A stretch of DNA of 64,000 nt from positions 1 through 64,000 of the forward strand of contig NZ_SAWZ01000006.1 in NCBI RefSeq assembly GCF_004122095.1, in the 5' to 3' direction. The translations under genes were made by a program, and so were the position numbers. Source of the DNA: Pseudoxanthomonas composti (lineage in GTDB: Bacteria > Pseudomonadota > Gammaproteobacteria > Xanthomonadales > Xanthomonadaceae). The notes under the pieces are model-generated. The model was not told the origin of the DNA. It saw only the letters and a list, made by a program, of their open reading frames with translations, and did not search any database. Shown here piece by piece: positions 27,029 through 36,280 of the stretch; position 1 is the first letter of the stretch, and each line of letters opens with the position of its first letter.

Positions 27029-27973
27029 TCACTCGTACAGCGCGCCCTGGCCGTCGGGCTGGCGCTTGAAGCGCCGGTGCAGCCACAGGTACTGCGAAGG
27101 CACCGCGCGCACCATGGCCTCGATCGCCCCGATCACCCGCGCGGTATCGGCGGTGGCGTCCTTGGACGGGAAATCGGCGAAGGGCGGCGACAGCCGCAGC
27201 GTGTAGCCGCCATCGGCGCGTCGCTCGTGGGCGAAGGCGATCACCGCCGCGCCCGACAGCCGCGCCAGCTGGTGGGTGGAAGTCAGGCTGTAGGCCGGAT
27301 GCCCGAAGAAGGGCACGAATACGCTCTCGCCGCGACGGGTGTCCTGGTCCGGCGCGAACCACAGCAGGCCGCCCTGCTTGAGGTGCTTGAGCGCCGGGCG
27401 CAGCTCGTCGCGGGTGAACATCGCCTGGGCATAGCGCAGGCGCCCGCGCTTGACCGCCCACTCCATCGCGCCGGTGTCGTGCGGCCGGTACATGCCGGCC
27501 AGCGGCGCGTAGTCGCACATCAGCCGGGCGGAGATCTCCAGCGTGGTGAAGTGGCCGGAGATGACGATCACGCCCTTGCCCGGCTTCAGCGCTGCTTCCA
27601 GGTGTTCCAGGCCCTCGACCTTCAGGCCCTTGCGCATGGGCTCCACCGAGCCCCACCAGGCGCGGGCGAACTCGAACAGGCCGATGCCGAAGGCGCGGAA
27701 GTTCTCGCGCAGCAGGGCCTGGCGCTGCAGCGGGCTCATCTCGGGGAAACACAGCTCCAGGTTGCGCGCGGCCACCTTGTAGCGGCTGGGCAGCAGGACC
27801 GCCAGCAGACGCCCCACGCCCGCGCCCAGCCAGCGCTGCAGGCGCCAGGGCAGGCGCGCGGCCAGTGCGGCCGCGCCCACGCCCAGCCACACCCCCCATT
27901 GGCTGGGCGCCAGCGGCGCAGGTCCTGGGTCGCGCGGGGAGGGGTCCGGTCGTGCTTCAGCCATGCTGGCCAT
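27029..27973 (-). CDS. LpxL/HtrB-like lauroyl acyltransferase (second of two)
   Basis: 314-residue LPLAT superfamily protein with a Pro-rich leader, a membrane helix near residues 30-50 and the catalytic motif SGHFTTLE (His141, Glu146). The QGGLLWFAPDQD and VPFFG motifs match lauroyl/myristoyl lipid A acyltransferases. ATG 27973 is supported by a perfect AGGAGG (minus strand, 27990-27985) eleven bases upstream; ATG 27964 is an alternative. It is divergent from waaA across 49 bases, so both genes share a short promoter region. Confidence 0.9.
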   Translation of the reverse strand: MASMAEARPDPSPRDPGPAPLAPSQWGVWLGVGAAALAARLPWRLQRWLGAGVGRLLAVLLPSRYKVAARNLELCFPEMSPLQRQALLRENFRAFGIGLFEFARAWWGSVEPMRKGLKVEGLEHLEAALKPGKGVIVISGHFTTLEISARLMCDYAPLAGMYRPHDTGAMEWAVKRGRLRYAQAMFTRDELRPALKHLKQGGLLWFAPDQDTRRGESVFVPFFGHPAYSLTSTHQLARLSGAAVIAFAHERRADGGYTLRLSPPFADFPSKDATADTARVIGAIEAMVRAVPSQYLWLHRRFKRQPDGQGALYE

Positions 27974-28022
27974 TGTAGCGGGCGCCTCCTGCGCCGCGAC
28001 CGGGCCGGGTATCCTTCCGCCG

Positions 28023-29312
28023 ATGAGGAAGGACTTCACCGAGCGCCTGCTGCGCGGCCTGTATTCGGCACTGCTGTACGCGCTGCTGCCGGTGACGCTG
28101 TACCACCTGATCTGGCGCGGCTTCCGCTCGCGCGAGTACTTCCAGCGCTGGAACGAGCGCTATGCCTCCTACGAGGGCCGCCCGCGCCCGGTGGACGTGT
28201 GGGTGCACGCGGTCTCGGTGGGCGAGGTCAATGCCGCCGCGCCGGTGGTCAACGCCCTGCGCAAGCGCCACCCGCACCTGAAGCTGCTGGTCACCACCAT
28301 CACCCCCACCGGGTCCGAGCGCGTGCGCGCGCTGTGGGGCGAGGCGGTCGAGCACGTCTACGTGCCCTACGACATCCCCGGCGCGGTGCGGCGTTTCCTG
28401 CACCAGCACCGGCCGGCGGTGGGCCTGGTGATGGAGACCGAGCTGTGGCCCAACCTGCTGTTCGGCTGCCGCGATGCCGGCGTGCCGGTGTACATCCTCA
28501 ACGCGCGCCTGTCGGCGCGTTCGCTCAAGGGCTATCGGGTGATGTCGGCGCTGATCCGCCGCGTGCTCGGGGTGGTGCGCAAGGTCGGCGCGCAGTCGCA
28601 CGATGATGGCGAGCGCTTCATCCAACTCGGTGCCTGTCGCGAGCAGGTGGTGGACACCGGCAACCTGAAGTTCGACATCGCCGTACCGGACAAGACCCAG
28701 GCCATTCGCGCGGCCTTCCACGCCCACCAGCCCGAGCGCCCGGTGTGGATCGCCGCCAGCACCCACGAGGACGAAGAAGCCGCGGTGATCGAGGCCCACC
28801 GCGCCCTGCGTCGACGCTGGCCGGACCTGCTGCTGCTGTGGGCGCCGCGCCATCCCGAGCGCTTCGGGCGCGCGGCCGAGCTGGCGCGCGAGGCCGGCTT
28901 CCACGTCGGCAGCCGCCGTGCCGATACCTGGCCTGCCGCGGGCGATGACGTCTTCGTGCTGGACACGCTGGGCGAGCTGATGGCCTTCTACGGCTGCGCC
29001 GACGTGGCCTTCGTCGGCGGCAGCCTGCAGGCCATCGGCGGGCACAACCTGCTGGAGCCGGCGGCGGTGGGCACGGCCACGGTGACCGGCCCGCACCTGC
29101 ACAACTTCACCGAGATCGCGCGGCGGCTGCAGGAGGCCGGGGCGCTGGACATCTGCGCCGATGCCCAGGAGCTGATCACCCTGCTGGAGCGCCTGCTGGC
29201 CGATACCCAGCGGCGCATGGCCATGGTGAAGGCCGGCTGCGCGCTGGTCGAAGCCGGGCGTGGCGCGCTGGAGAAGACCCTGGCGATGGTGGCCCCGGAC
29301 CTGCCCCAGTAA
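28023..29312 (+). CDS. waaA: 3-deoxy-D-manno-octulosonic acid transferase
   Basis: 429-residue Kdo transferase of LPS core biosynthesis: it transfers Kdo from CMP-Kdo to lipid IVA at the inner membrane. An N-terminal membrane anchor (about 10-30), the catalytic Glu68 in HAVSVGEV, the acceptor motif ETELWPNL and the C-terminal GGHNLLEPA donor-binding motif are all present. Length matches E. coli (425). ATG 28023 is the likely start. The gene is convergent with the SirB1-like gene. Confidence 0.97.
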   Translation: MRKDFTERLLRGLYSALLYALLPVTLYHLIWRGFRSREYFQRWNERYASYEGRPRPVDVWVHAVSVGEVNAAAPVVNALRKRHPHLKLLVTTITPTGSERVRALWGEAVEHVYVPYDIPGAVRRFLHQHRPAVGLVMETELWPNLLFGCRDAGVPVYILNARLSARSLKGYRVMSALIRRVLGVVRKVGAQSHDDGERFIQLGACREQVVDTGNLKFDIAVPDKTQAIRAAFHAHQPERPVWIAASTHEDEEAAVIEAHRALRRRWPDLLLLWAPRHPERFGRAAELAREAGFHVGSRRADTWPAAGDDVFVLDTLGELMAFYGCADVAFVGGSLQAIGGHNLLEPAAVGTATVTGPHLHNFTEIARRLQEAGALDICADAQELITLLERLLADTQRRMAMVKAGCALVEAGRGALEKTLAMVAPDLPQ

Positions 29313-29346
29313 TCGACCGCCGGCTCGGCCTGAAGGCCTGGCCGGG

Positions 29347-30192
29347 TCAGTGCGTGCGCCCGCGCGACATGCCCAGCTCGATCAGGCGTTCACGCATGGC
29401 GTGGGCATCGTTGGCGCTCGGCGACAGGTGTAGGTAGCGCGACAGGTCTGCGCGCGCGCCCTTGTGGTAGTCCAGCTTGAGGTACGCCAGGCCGCGGTCG
29501 CGCGTGGCCTCGGGCTGGTCCGGGATCAGCTTCAGGACCCGGTCGGCGCTACGCGCGGCGCGGTCCCATTCCCCGCGTTCGGCATAGACACCATGCAGGT
29601 TGCGCAGCATGCGCACCAGGATGGCGCGGTTGGATGCCGGGTCCAGGATCTGCAGCAGGGCGTTGTCGTCGGGCACATCCCCGCCCAGGTGCGGGCGGGC
29701 GCGTTCGCGCAGTTCGTCGGCGCCCAGCGGGCGACCGCCGTTGAACGGATCCATCACCAGCAGGCCATCGTCCACCGGTAGCCGCACCAGGAAGTGGCCC
29801 GGGAAGGAGACCCCGTCCAGCGGCACGCCCAGGCGATGGGCCACCTCGATCTGCACCAGCGCCAGCGAGATCGGATTGCCCAGCCGTCGTTCGAAGACCT
29901 CGTTGAGATAGCTGTTGCGCGGGTCGTAGTACTCGTCGTGGTTGCCGCTGTAACCGAGCTCCTCGAACAGGTGGCGGTTGATCGCCGCCATCTTCAGCGG
30001 CCAGGGCGTGATGCTGTCCACCTCGTGCCGCAGATGCTCGGCGTGGCTCTGCACCAGCGTGTCGTAGAGATCCGCGTCCAGCTGCGGATACTCGTCGCGT
30101 GCGATCAACAGCGCCGTGCCCAGCAGCGGCAAGGTCTCATCGCCATGCGATGACAGCGCGTTCCAGTCCGGCAATGTCAGATGTTCCCCCAT
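29347..30192 (-). CDS. SirB1 family protein (transglutaminase-like, TPR)
   Basis: 281-residue protein of the SirB1 group: a transglutaminase-like N-terminal domain (motif NPISL and FPGHFLVR) and a C-terminal tetratricopeptide-like repeat (about 205-265, RGLAYLKLDYHKGA). The family Cys of active transglutaminases is not seen, so catalytic activity is doubtful. The family's function is unclear in most bacteria. DUF192 lies 48 bases upstream on the same strand. Confidence 0.9.
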   Translation of the reverse strand: MGEHLTLPDWNALSSHGDETLPLLGTALLIARDEYPQLDADLYDTLVQSHAEHLRHEVDSITPWPLKMAAINRHLFEELGYSGNHDEYYDPRNSYLNEVFERRLGNPISLALVQIEVAHRLGVPLDGVSFPGHFLVRLPVDDGLLVMDPFNGGRPLGADELRERARPHLGGDVPDDNALLQILDPASNRAILVRMLRNLHGVYAERGEWDRAARSADRVLKLIPDQPEATRDRGLAYLKLDYHKGARADLSRYLHLSPSANDAHAMRERLIELGMSRGRTH

Positions 30193-30240
30193 GCCTTCTA
30201 TATTCGGCAGCGCGGGCGAAACATCAAGACCGCTCGTCCG

Positions 30241-30687
30241 TTATTTGGCCCGTTGGATGTCAGGCGACAGCAGCAGCACCGCGCCGTCCTGGACGCCGAT
30301 CTCCGCCGCCTTGCCGGCGTTCAGTTCCAGCACGTATTGCGCCGGCGCCCGGCTGGGGTAGGAGGGGCAGGCATCGCCGGCCGAACAGGGCGGCACGTTG
30401 CGGCGCTGGGCGATGAGCTTGAGGTCGCGGTCGAAGTACAGGATGTCCAGCGGGAGGTGGGTGTTCTTCATCCAGTACGCCAGCGGCTGCTGGGTCGGGT
30501 GGATGAACAACATGCCGTGGTCGGCGTCCATCGCATCGCGGAACATCAGCCCACGCGCGCGTTCGCCCTCCTCGTCGGCGATCTCCACCTGGTAGCGGTG
30601 GCCGGCCAGCTCCACCCAGTGGCCGCCGCGGGCGCAGGCGCCCAGGCACAACAGCAGGATGATCGATGCGAAACGCGACAGCGGCAT
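30241..30687 (-). CDS. DUF192 family lipoprotein
   Basis: 148-residue predicted lipoprotein (LGAC, Cys18) consisting almost wholly of a DUF192 domain with the typical RGLMFR...MLFIHP...YWMKNT series. DUF192 proteins are small, often secreted, and of unknown activity. ATG 30687 gives a signal peptide; the frame is open much further upstream, but only as a shadow of the res gene. It is transcribed in the same direction as the restriction gene 82 bases upstream. Confidence 0.85.
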   Translation of the reverse strand: MPLSRFASIILLLCLGACARGGHWVELAGHRYQVEIADEEGERARGLMFRDAMDADHGMLFIHPTQQPLAYWMKNTHLPLDILYFDRDLKLIAQRRNVPPCSAGDACPSYPSRAPAQYVLELNAGKAAEIGVQDGAVLLLSPDIQRAK

Positions 30688-30769
30688 GCAACAACGCTCG
30701 GCGAGTGTGCGTGCTTTGTCGCAGCCCCGGCCATGGGCGTCAAGGGTGGGGCCACCGTCGCGCGCGCGC

Positions 30770-33718
30770 TCAGTCCAGCGGCAGGCTTGCCTGTGCGGCG
30801 GTGTCCAGCGTCTGCCGGACTTGCGAGAACGACAGCAGCGCGTCCATGCCGGCGTGCTTGTGCTTCCAGTCCCAGAACACCGACTCGCCCACCAGCGCAT
30901 ACGCCCATTGCCGGTCATCGCGCGCGGCCGGGGCCAGTGCGTTGATCCGCTCGCACCAGGCCACGGCCGCCCTGAGCTTGCGCTGCACGTTGGGATGGCC
31001 CAGCTGTCCCTGCGCCTTGGTTTCGACCAGATAAATCGTCTCGGCGGTGCGCACGAAGAAGTCCGGGATGTAGAAGCCGGGCAGGCCGTCTTCGCGCACA
31101 TAGCGCAGGCGGGCGAAATCGTGACGGTGCTCGCTGATCTTGCAGAAGGCCAGCACGCTGGCATCGCGCTGCGCCCACTCGATGAAGGCCCGTTCCAGTC
31201 CGCCGCTGCGCGAGGGCCAGCCCTGGTGGGTGTAGATGCATTTGCCGACTTCCATCGACGCGCTTGCGCGCACCGGGATGCGTTCGACCTCGGACAGGCG
31301 GCGATGGCGTACCTCGACTTCGCCGACCAGACCGCGTTGCTCGGCACGCACCAAGGCCAGGCCGAACACCTTGACGATGTGATCGATCACCGGCTGCAGC
31401 AGCAACAGCCGCCAGCCTTCGTGCGCGAAGGGCTCGAAAGGCTCGCCGAACAGGCGCTCGCGGATGTAGTCGTCCAGCGCGCCGGCCAGGGCGACCGTGC
31501 CGACCTGCAGATAAGGCGTGGGCATGCGCTCGGCGATGCGGTTGCCGCCGGGAAGCGGGTGGCTCAGCGCCTGGCCGATGCGCCGGGTCAGGCGCGAGAG
31601 CAACTCGTTGTAGCCGCCGACCTGCATCGGCATCCCGTCCACGCGGTAATCGCCGAACAGGGTGCTGCTCTGCAGGTCCTGGGACACGAAGGTCTCGCCC
31701 TTGCCCAGCAGCGCTTCCAGCTGCGCGCGCCCCATCTGCGTGAACGGGGCCAGCGCCTGCACCGGGATCGGCGCGTGCTCCACCGTCTCCTCGGCATCGC
31801 GCAGGATGAAGGGCAGGGCGAAATCGTAGCGGGCGTGGTCCTGGCGCAGGCCGGCCTGCAGCAGGTCGCCGATGCTGCTGGCGCCGTCCGGATCGGTGAG
31901 CGTCCCTGCAAGGCCGTCGGCCAGCAGGTCGTCGTAGAAGCGCTCGAAGGCCGGATGCTCGACGATGGACAGCACGTCGATCAGGTTGCCCGGCTCCTGG
32001 CCGCGGTCGATACGCTCGCGGTTCTCGCGCTTGAGGTCGGCGAACTCGGGCTCGCGCCACATCAGGCGCAGTCCACGCCCGACGGTCTGCTCCAGCAGGA
32101 TCTGCGCCTGGCTGGAGCGCAGCGGCACGATCACGCAGATGTTGTTGACGTCGAAGCCCTCGCGCAGCATCAGCACGCTGACGATCACCCGTGGCTGGGC
32201 GTGCCGGTCCAGCTCGAACAGGCGCTGCCGCAGCGGCGCCCAGTCCTTTTCGCCCAGCTCGGCCTTCCTGCCCGAATCCACGCTCAGCACGTCCTGCGCG
32301 TGCAGGCCTTCGTCCTGCAGGAAGGCGACGACAAGCGGGCTGACGGCGGTGTCCTCGCAGACCACCAGCATCTTGGGGCGGCGCAGCGGGTCGAGCGTGG
32401 CGAACTCGGCTTCGAGCTTGCGCAGCTTCTGCAGGCCGGCACGCAGCATCACCCGCTGCCCTTCGGCCAGGACCGGCTGGCCGGTCTCGTCGCGTTCGGC
32501 CTTGAACTCCAGCGGCAGGGCGCCCAGTTCCTTGCGCTTGTCCAGCACCAGCGACTTCACCAGGCCGGCACGCATGGCCTTGCGCAGGTCGAAATCCACC
32601 ACGATGTGCGGGAACCACACCTTGTCCTTGCCGCCGCCGCGCTCGTTGTAGGGCGTGGCCGAGAAGTCGACCTGCACGAAGCCGCGCCCCTTGCCCTGGG
32701 CGATGCGACTGAGGCTCTTCTGCCATTCCACCTCGTCCGCTTCGCCCTCGCGCTTGAGCGCGTGGATGTGATGGGCCTCGTCGTTGAAGACCATCAACTC
32801 GGACAGCCCGGACAGGAACGACAGGACGTTGCCGCGGGTCCAGCGTCGGTCCAGCACGTCCAGGCTGTTGCCCGTCGTGCGGCCCGGCGCCAACGGCAGC
32901 GCCGCGTTGGCGACCATATGCGCCTCGGCGCGCATGCCGCCGGTGGCAGTCTGGTCGTCCTCATCCTGCGCCAGCGCCTGCTCGCCGGCCTCGGACAGCA
33001 GGTGCCAGTTGGTGATGGCGATCAGGCCGTTGCCGGTGGCCTTCAGGCCGATCTCTGTCTTGGTGCAGACGTTGCCCCGCACGAACTGGGCAAAGCGCTC
33101 GCGCCAGGCCGGCGGGACGAACAGCTCGGCATGGGCGGCCACGTCGGAGCTGGAAAAATCGCGGCTGCCGTCCGCGCGCAGCTTGCCCAGGAAGGCATCG
33201 AGGAGGCGCTCGTAGACGATCAGGCCCGGGGCGACTACCAGGAAGTGGCGGGTAAAGCGTGGATCCTGCCGGCCTTCTTCCAGCGCCGCGGTGCGGTTGA
33301 GCATCTGCCACGCCATCAGCGCCTGCAGCACCCAGGTCTTGCCGGTGCCGGTAGCCATCTTCAGGCAGTACTTGGGGTGGGCGTGCCTGGGCTGGTTGAG
33401 CTCGGTCAGCAGCGCGCAGCGGTCTTCCAGCAGTGCCTCGGGGCAGGCCTTGTCGTAGAGGTCGGCCAAACTGTGTGCATCCAGCACCTCGTGGGCGACG
33501 ATGGTGTTGAGGATGGCCTGGCGCTGGCCCGCGTGGAAGTTGAACGTGCGGCTGCTGATCGCCTCGTGCGAAAACCACCAGCGGAGCAGGACCGCGGTGG
33601 TCGGCGTGACCAGCTCCAGCAGCTCGGCATCGACGCTGTCCAGGCCCAGTGAGAGTTGATTGGTGCGGGCGGTCAGCGCGCCGGCCAACGGAAGCAGGCC
33701 CTCGGGGTTCGAACTCAT
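30770..33718 (-). CDS. Type III restriction enzyme Res subunit (DEAD/DEAH helicase-nuclease)
   Basis: 982-residue superfamily 2 helicase fused to a nuclease. Walker A MATGTGKTW has Lys127; the DEAH box is at 313-316, SAT at 353-355, and the Arg-finger motif QTVGRGLR near 570. Near the C-terminus PDFF...VETKAQ fits the PD-(D/E)xK nuclease core expected of type III Res. Length and gene order (mod then res, overlapping by four bases) fit type III restriction-modification. The target site is unknown. It appears intact, with no frameshift. Confidence 0.93.
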   Translation of the reverse strand: MSSNPEGLLPLAGALTARTNQLSLGLDSVDAELLELVTPTTAVLLRWWFSHEAISSRTFNFHAGQRQAILNTIVAHEVLDAHSLADLYDKACPEALLEDRCALLTELNQPRHAHPKYCLKMATGTGKTWVLQALMAWQMLNRTAALEEGRQDPRFTRHFLVVAPGLIVYERLLDAFLGKLRADGSRDFSSSDVAAHAELFVPPAWRERFAQFVRGNVCTKTEIGLKATGNGLIAITNWHLLSEAGEQALAQDEDDQTATGGMRAEAHMVANAALPLAPGRTTGNSLDVLDRRWTRGNVLSFLSGLSELMVFNDEAHHIHALKREGEADEVEWQKSLSRIAQGKGRGFVQVDFSATPYNERGGGKDKVWFPHIVVDFDLRKAMRAGLVKSLVLDKRKELGALPLEFKAERDETGQPVLAEGQRVMLRAGLQKLRKLEAEFATLDPLRRPKMLVVCEDTAVSPLVVAFLQDEGLHAQDVLSVDSGRKAELGEKDWAPLRQRLFELDRHAQPRVIVSVLMLREGFDVNNICVIVPLRSSQAQILLEQTVGRGLRLMWREPEFADLKRENRERIDRGQEPGNLIDVLSIVEHPAFERFYDDLLADGLAGTLTDPDGASSIGDLLQAGLRQDHARYDFALPFILRDAEETVEHAPIPVQALAPFTQMGRAQLEALLGKGETFVSQDLQSSTLFGDYRVDGMPMQVGGYNELLSRLTRRIGQALSHPLPGGNRIAERMPTPYLQVGTVALAGALDDYIRERLFGEPFEPFAHEGWRLLLLQPVIDHIVKVFGLALVRAEQRGLVGEVEVRHRRLSEVERIPVRASASMEVGKCIYTHQGWPSRSGGLERAFIEWAQRDASVLAFCKISEHRHDFARLRYVREDGLPGFYIPDFFVRTAETIYLVETKAQGQLGHPNVQRKLRAAVAWCERINALAPAARDDRQWAYALVGESVFWDWKHKHAGMDALLSFSQVRQTLDTAAQASLPLD

Positions 33719-35613
33719 GCCGTCGGCTCCGGCACGTCCTGCACCACTTCCGACTCGAAGCCGAACACATCCACCGCGCGCACGCAGACCCGGCGCGCGC
33801 CGCTGCGCGCCGGCACGTCGAAGCGGGCCTGGGCGATCACGCGCAGCGGGTCGCCGTCGCTGTCGGTGTTGCCGCGATAGTCCTGCCAGACCGAGCGGAA
33901 CACCTGGCCGTCGTAGTCCGGATCCACCGCCCAGTACTCGATCATCGCCAGCGGCTCGGCGGCCAGCACCTTGTGCAGGCGCAGGCGATGGTCTTCGTCC
34001 AGGTTGATCGCCTCGGGCGAGAGCAGCACGTAGTTGTCCAGCGTCACAGTCAGCCGCTCGCCATGGGCGGTGGGCGCGCGTTGGCTTGGCTTGAGGGTGA
34101 GGTACTGCAGGCTGGAAAAGCGCACCTGGCCGCGCAGCTTCTCGATGCCGCCCTTCTTGCGCAGGCGGTCCAGCAGGTCCGGCGGAATCACCAGCACTTC
34201 CAGGTTCGGGTCCTTCAGCGCCGCCAGGCTCTGGCCAATGGATGGCTCGAAGTTCCAGCCCAGCACCACCACCCGATCCCAGCCGCCCATCAGGTGGTCG
34301 CGCTGGGCGATCGCCCTGCGCAGCGTGGCATCACCGGTCAGCTTGTTCGGCGAGTCGGCCAGCACCAGGGTCTTGCGGCCACCGAAGCCGATCTGGCCCA
34401 GGTTACGCAGCGGATTTTCCTCGGCCGGAAGCGGCTGCGCGCCGTACAGGGACAGCACGATCTCCGACAGGTCGCCGATGCGGAAGCTGCGGCCCAGGTG
34501 GGACTTGGCGGCCTCGACCTGGTAGTCGCCGATGGCCTGGTAGAGGAAGGGCCTGGCGCCCTGGTCGATCAGGCGCTTGCGCATGATCATGCAGGCCGGC
34601 TTGCCCAGGTCCGAGGTGATCCAGCGGCGGCCCAGCTTTTCGGCCACGGCCGCGGTGGTGCCGCTGCCGCCAAACAGGTCCAGCACGAGATCGCCGGGAT
34701 TGGTCGCCATCTCGATGATCCGGCGCAGCAGGTCCTCGGACTTCTGCGTGTCGTAGTAGAGCTTCTCCGGGTCGGTGGGGCTGGTGATCTTCTTCACGTC
34801 GGGCCACCAGTCGTTGATGGGCGTGCCTTCGGTTCGAAGCTGGGCATCGGCGCCCTTGACCGCGGTGCGCCCCCTTTGCAGGGTGCCTTCCGAATAGGGG
34901 CGGTACTGGGTGTTGAAGGTCCAGTGGGCGCCCTTGGAGTACCAGAAGATCGTGTCGTGCTTGCGCGGCATCTCCTGGCGCGGCACGCCGCCGCCGCTGT
35001 AGCAGTAGGCGATCTCGTTGCGGAACTGCGGCTTGCCCAGGACCTCGTCCAGCGCGATCTTCACGTAGTGGCTGACGTGGCCATCCAGGTGCACGTAGAT
35101 CGAGCCGGTGTCCGCCAGCAGCTCGCGCATCAGCACCAGCCGCGGCACGATCATCCGCAGGTAGGAGGCGGTGCCATCGGACCAGGTGTCCGAGTAGGCG
35201 AACTGCTCGATCACCGTCGGGCGCTGTTCCAGCTCGACACCGGGCAGGGTGATGCGGGTGCGGTAATCGGCCTTGGAGTCGAACGGCGGATCGATGTAGA
35301 TCAGGTCCACCGCGCCCCGCAGCGAAGGCGTGTCGGCATCGCCGGCCAGCAGGGCCGCCATCGCCAGCAGGTTGTCGCCGTAGATCAGGCGGTTGCACCA
35401 CCCCTGCGTGCCGGTGGCGGCCGCCTGCAGGGCGTCCTGGCGCTGCACCTGGGCGATCCAGTCAGCCGCGGCGGCATCCCTGGCGGGCAGCACCCATTCC
35501 CGGGTCTGCAGGCGCACGCGGTGGCGGCGCTCCAGCCCTTCCAGGATGCGCTCGGCCGCCTGTCGTCCCTCGCTGACGATCCTGGGCAGTTCTTCCAGCA
35601 GCGAGCGCGCCAT
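33715..35613 (-). CDS. Type III-like DNA methyltransferase (Mod subunit)
   Basis: 632-residue beta-class amino-methyltransferase. The catalytic motif DPPF (108-111) precedes the AdoMet-binding motif DLFGGSGTT (312-320), the order of beta-class enzymes such as type III Mod, leaving a specificity region between and after them. An in-frame ATG at 35631 is possible, but GGAG at 35622-35619 lies five bases before ATG 35613, which is preferred. Methylates adenine by family analogy; specificity unknown. It overlaps res by four bases, so they are translationally coupled. A 19-bp palindrome spans the upstream start. Confidence 0.9.
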   Translation of the reverse strand: MARSLLEELPRIVSEGRQAAERILEGLERRHRVRLQTREWVLPARDAAAADWIAQVQRQDALQAAATGTQGWCNRLIYGDNLLAMAALLAGDADTPSLRGAVDLIYIDPPFDSKADYRTRITLPGVELEQRPTVIEQFAYSDTWSDGTASYLRMIVPRLVLMRELLADTGSIYVHLDGHVSHYVKIALDEVLGKPQFRNEIAYCYSGGGVPRQEMPRKHDTIFWYSKGAHWTFNTQYRPYSEGTLQRGRTAVKGADAQLRTEGTPINDWWPDVKKITSPTDPEKLYYDTQKSEDLLRRIIEMATNPGDLVLDLFGGSGTTAAVAEKLGRRWITSDLGKPACMIMRKRLIDQGARPFLYQAIGDYQVEAAKSHLGRSFRIGDLSEIVLSLYGAQPLPAEENPLRNLGQIGFGGRKTLVLADSPNKLTGDATLRRAIAQRDHLMGGWDRVVVLGWNFEPSIGQSLAALKDPNLEVLVIPPDLLDRLRKKGGIEKLRGQVRFSSLQYLTLKPSQRAPTAHGERLTVTLDNYVLLSPEAINLDEDHRLRLHKVLAAEPLAMIEYWAVDPDYDGQVFRSVWQDYRGNTDSDGDPLRVIAQARFDVPARSGARRVCVRAVDVFGFESEVVQDVPEPTA

Positions 35614-35621
35614 CCAGGCTC

Positions 35622-35640
35622 CATCAATCATTGATTGATG
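35622..35640. promoter_or_regulatory. Perfect 19-bp inverted repeat, candidate operator
   Basis: CATCAATCA and TGATTGATG, nine-base arms around a single T, lie immediately upstream of the preferred mod start and over the alternative start, within the 82 bases that separate mod from the divergent XRE gene. It has the size and symmetry of a helix-turn-helix dimer site. That the neighbouring regulator binds it is an inference. Confidence 0.6.
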
Positions 35641-35695
35641 AAAGGATAAAGCATTAATTGACAGTCGTGACGACCGCCCGCCCTACCGTGGCGGC

Positions 35696-36079
35696 ATGAA
35701 GAAAGAGCAGGCCGAGTTCGGGGAACGATTGCGCAAGGCCTTGCGCGATGCCGGACTGGGCGAGGGCAGCAAGGAGCTGGCCGATCTGGTGTCCTCCTAC
35801 GGCGGCGAGGCGGTCACGCCGCAAGCCGTGCACAACTGGATCCGTGGCAAGGCCATGCCCAAGCCGCAGAACGTGCGCGCCCTGGCCAAGGCCCTGAAGC
35901 TGGAAGCGGGTCAGCTGTATGGCGAGACCCGGCGCGCCGGGCGGGTGGCCGAGGAGCGCCTGGGCTGGACGACCAATGCGCGCGACCAGCATGCCATCGA
36001 CGCCTACCTGGCCTTGCCGGCCGAGCGCCGGAAGGTGGTGCGTGAGTTGATCGACCTGCTGGCAGAGCCGGGCCGCTAG
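35696..36079 (+). CDS. XRE-family helix-turn-helix regulator
   Basis: 127-residue protein with a Cro/CI-type helix-turn-helix in the first 75 residues (recognition region VTPQAVHNWIRGKAMPK) and an alpha-helical tail. It is divergent from the mod-res operon, with 82 bases between preferred starts, which hold a 19-bp palindrome and a TTGACA hexamer (35658-35663). This is the layout of control-protein genes of restriction systems; it could also be an unrelated host regulator. The next gene on the right, rpiA, is convergent after a REP element. Confidence 0.85.
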   Translation: MKKEQAEFGERLRKALRDAGLGEGSKELADLVSSYGGEAVTPQAVHNWIRGKAMPKPQNVRALAKALKLEAGQLYGETRRAGRVAEERLGWTTNARDQHAIDAYLALPAERRKVVRELIDLLAEPGR

Positions 36080-36155
36080 CCCGATCTGCGGGATGGCCGT
36101 CACGAGCGGCTTTGAGCCTGGTCTCCCTGCGCTCGCAGCTGCGGGAGCGACTTGG

Positions 36156-36219
36156 GGGAGCGGCTTCAGCCGCGATGAGGCTTAACCGATAAGGCCTCTT
36201 CGCGGCTGAAGCCGCTCCC
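36156..36219. repeat. GGGAGCGGCTTCAGCC-type REP element (copy 2)
   Basis: A 20-bp perfect stem (36156-36175 with 36200-36219) around a 24-base loop. It is the same type as the element after lipB and lies between convergent XRE and rpiA, so it could terminate both. Confidence 0.88.
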
Positions 36220-36280
36220 ACACAAGCTTGCACCGGCCCGCGCTTGCCACCCGCACGGTCGACAGTCCGTGGACAGGCTC

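Noticed and set aside
30659-33652. 997-codon open frame on the plus strand opposite res
   Set aside because: Antisense shadow of a motif-complete helicase gene; Gln/His/Ala-rich with no conserved features.
33649-35634. 661-codon open frame on the plus strand opposite mod
   Set aside because: Same reasoning: the opposite strand has the DPPF and GGSGTT motifs.
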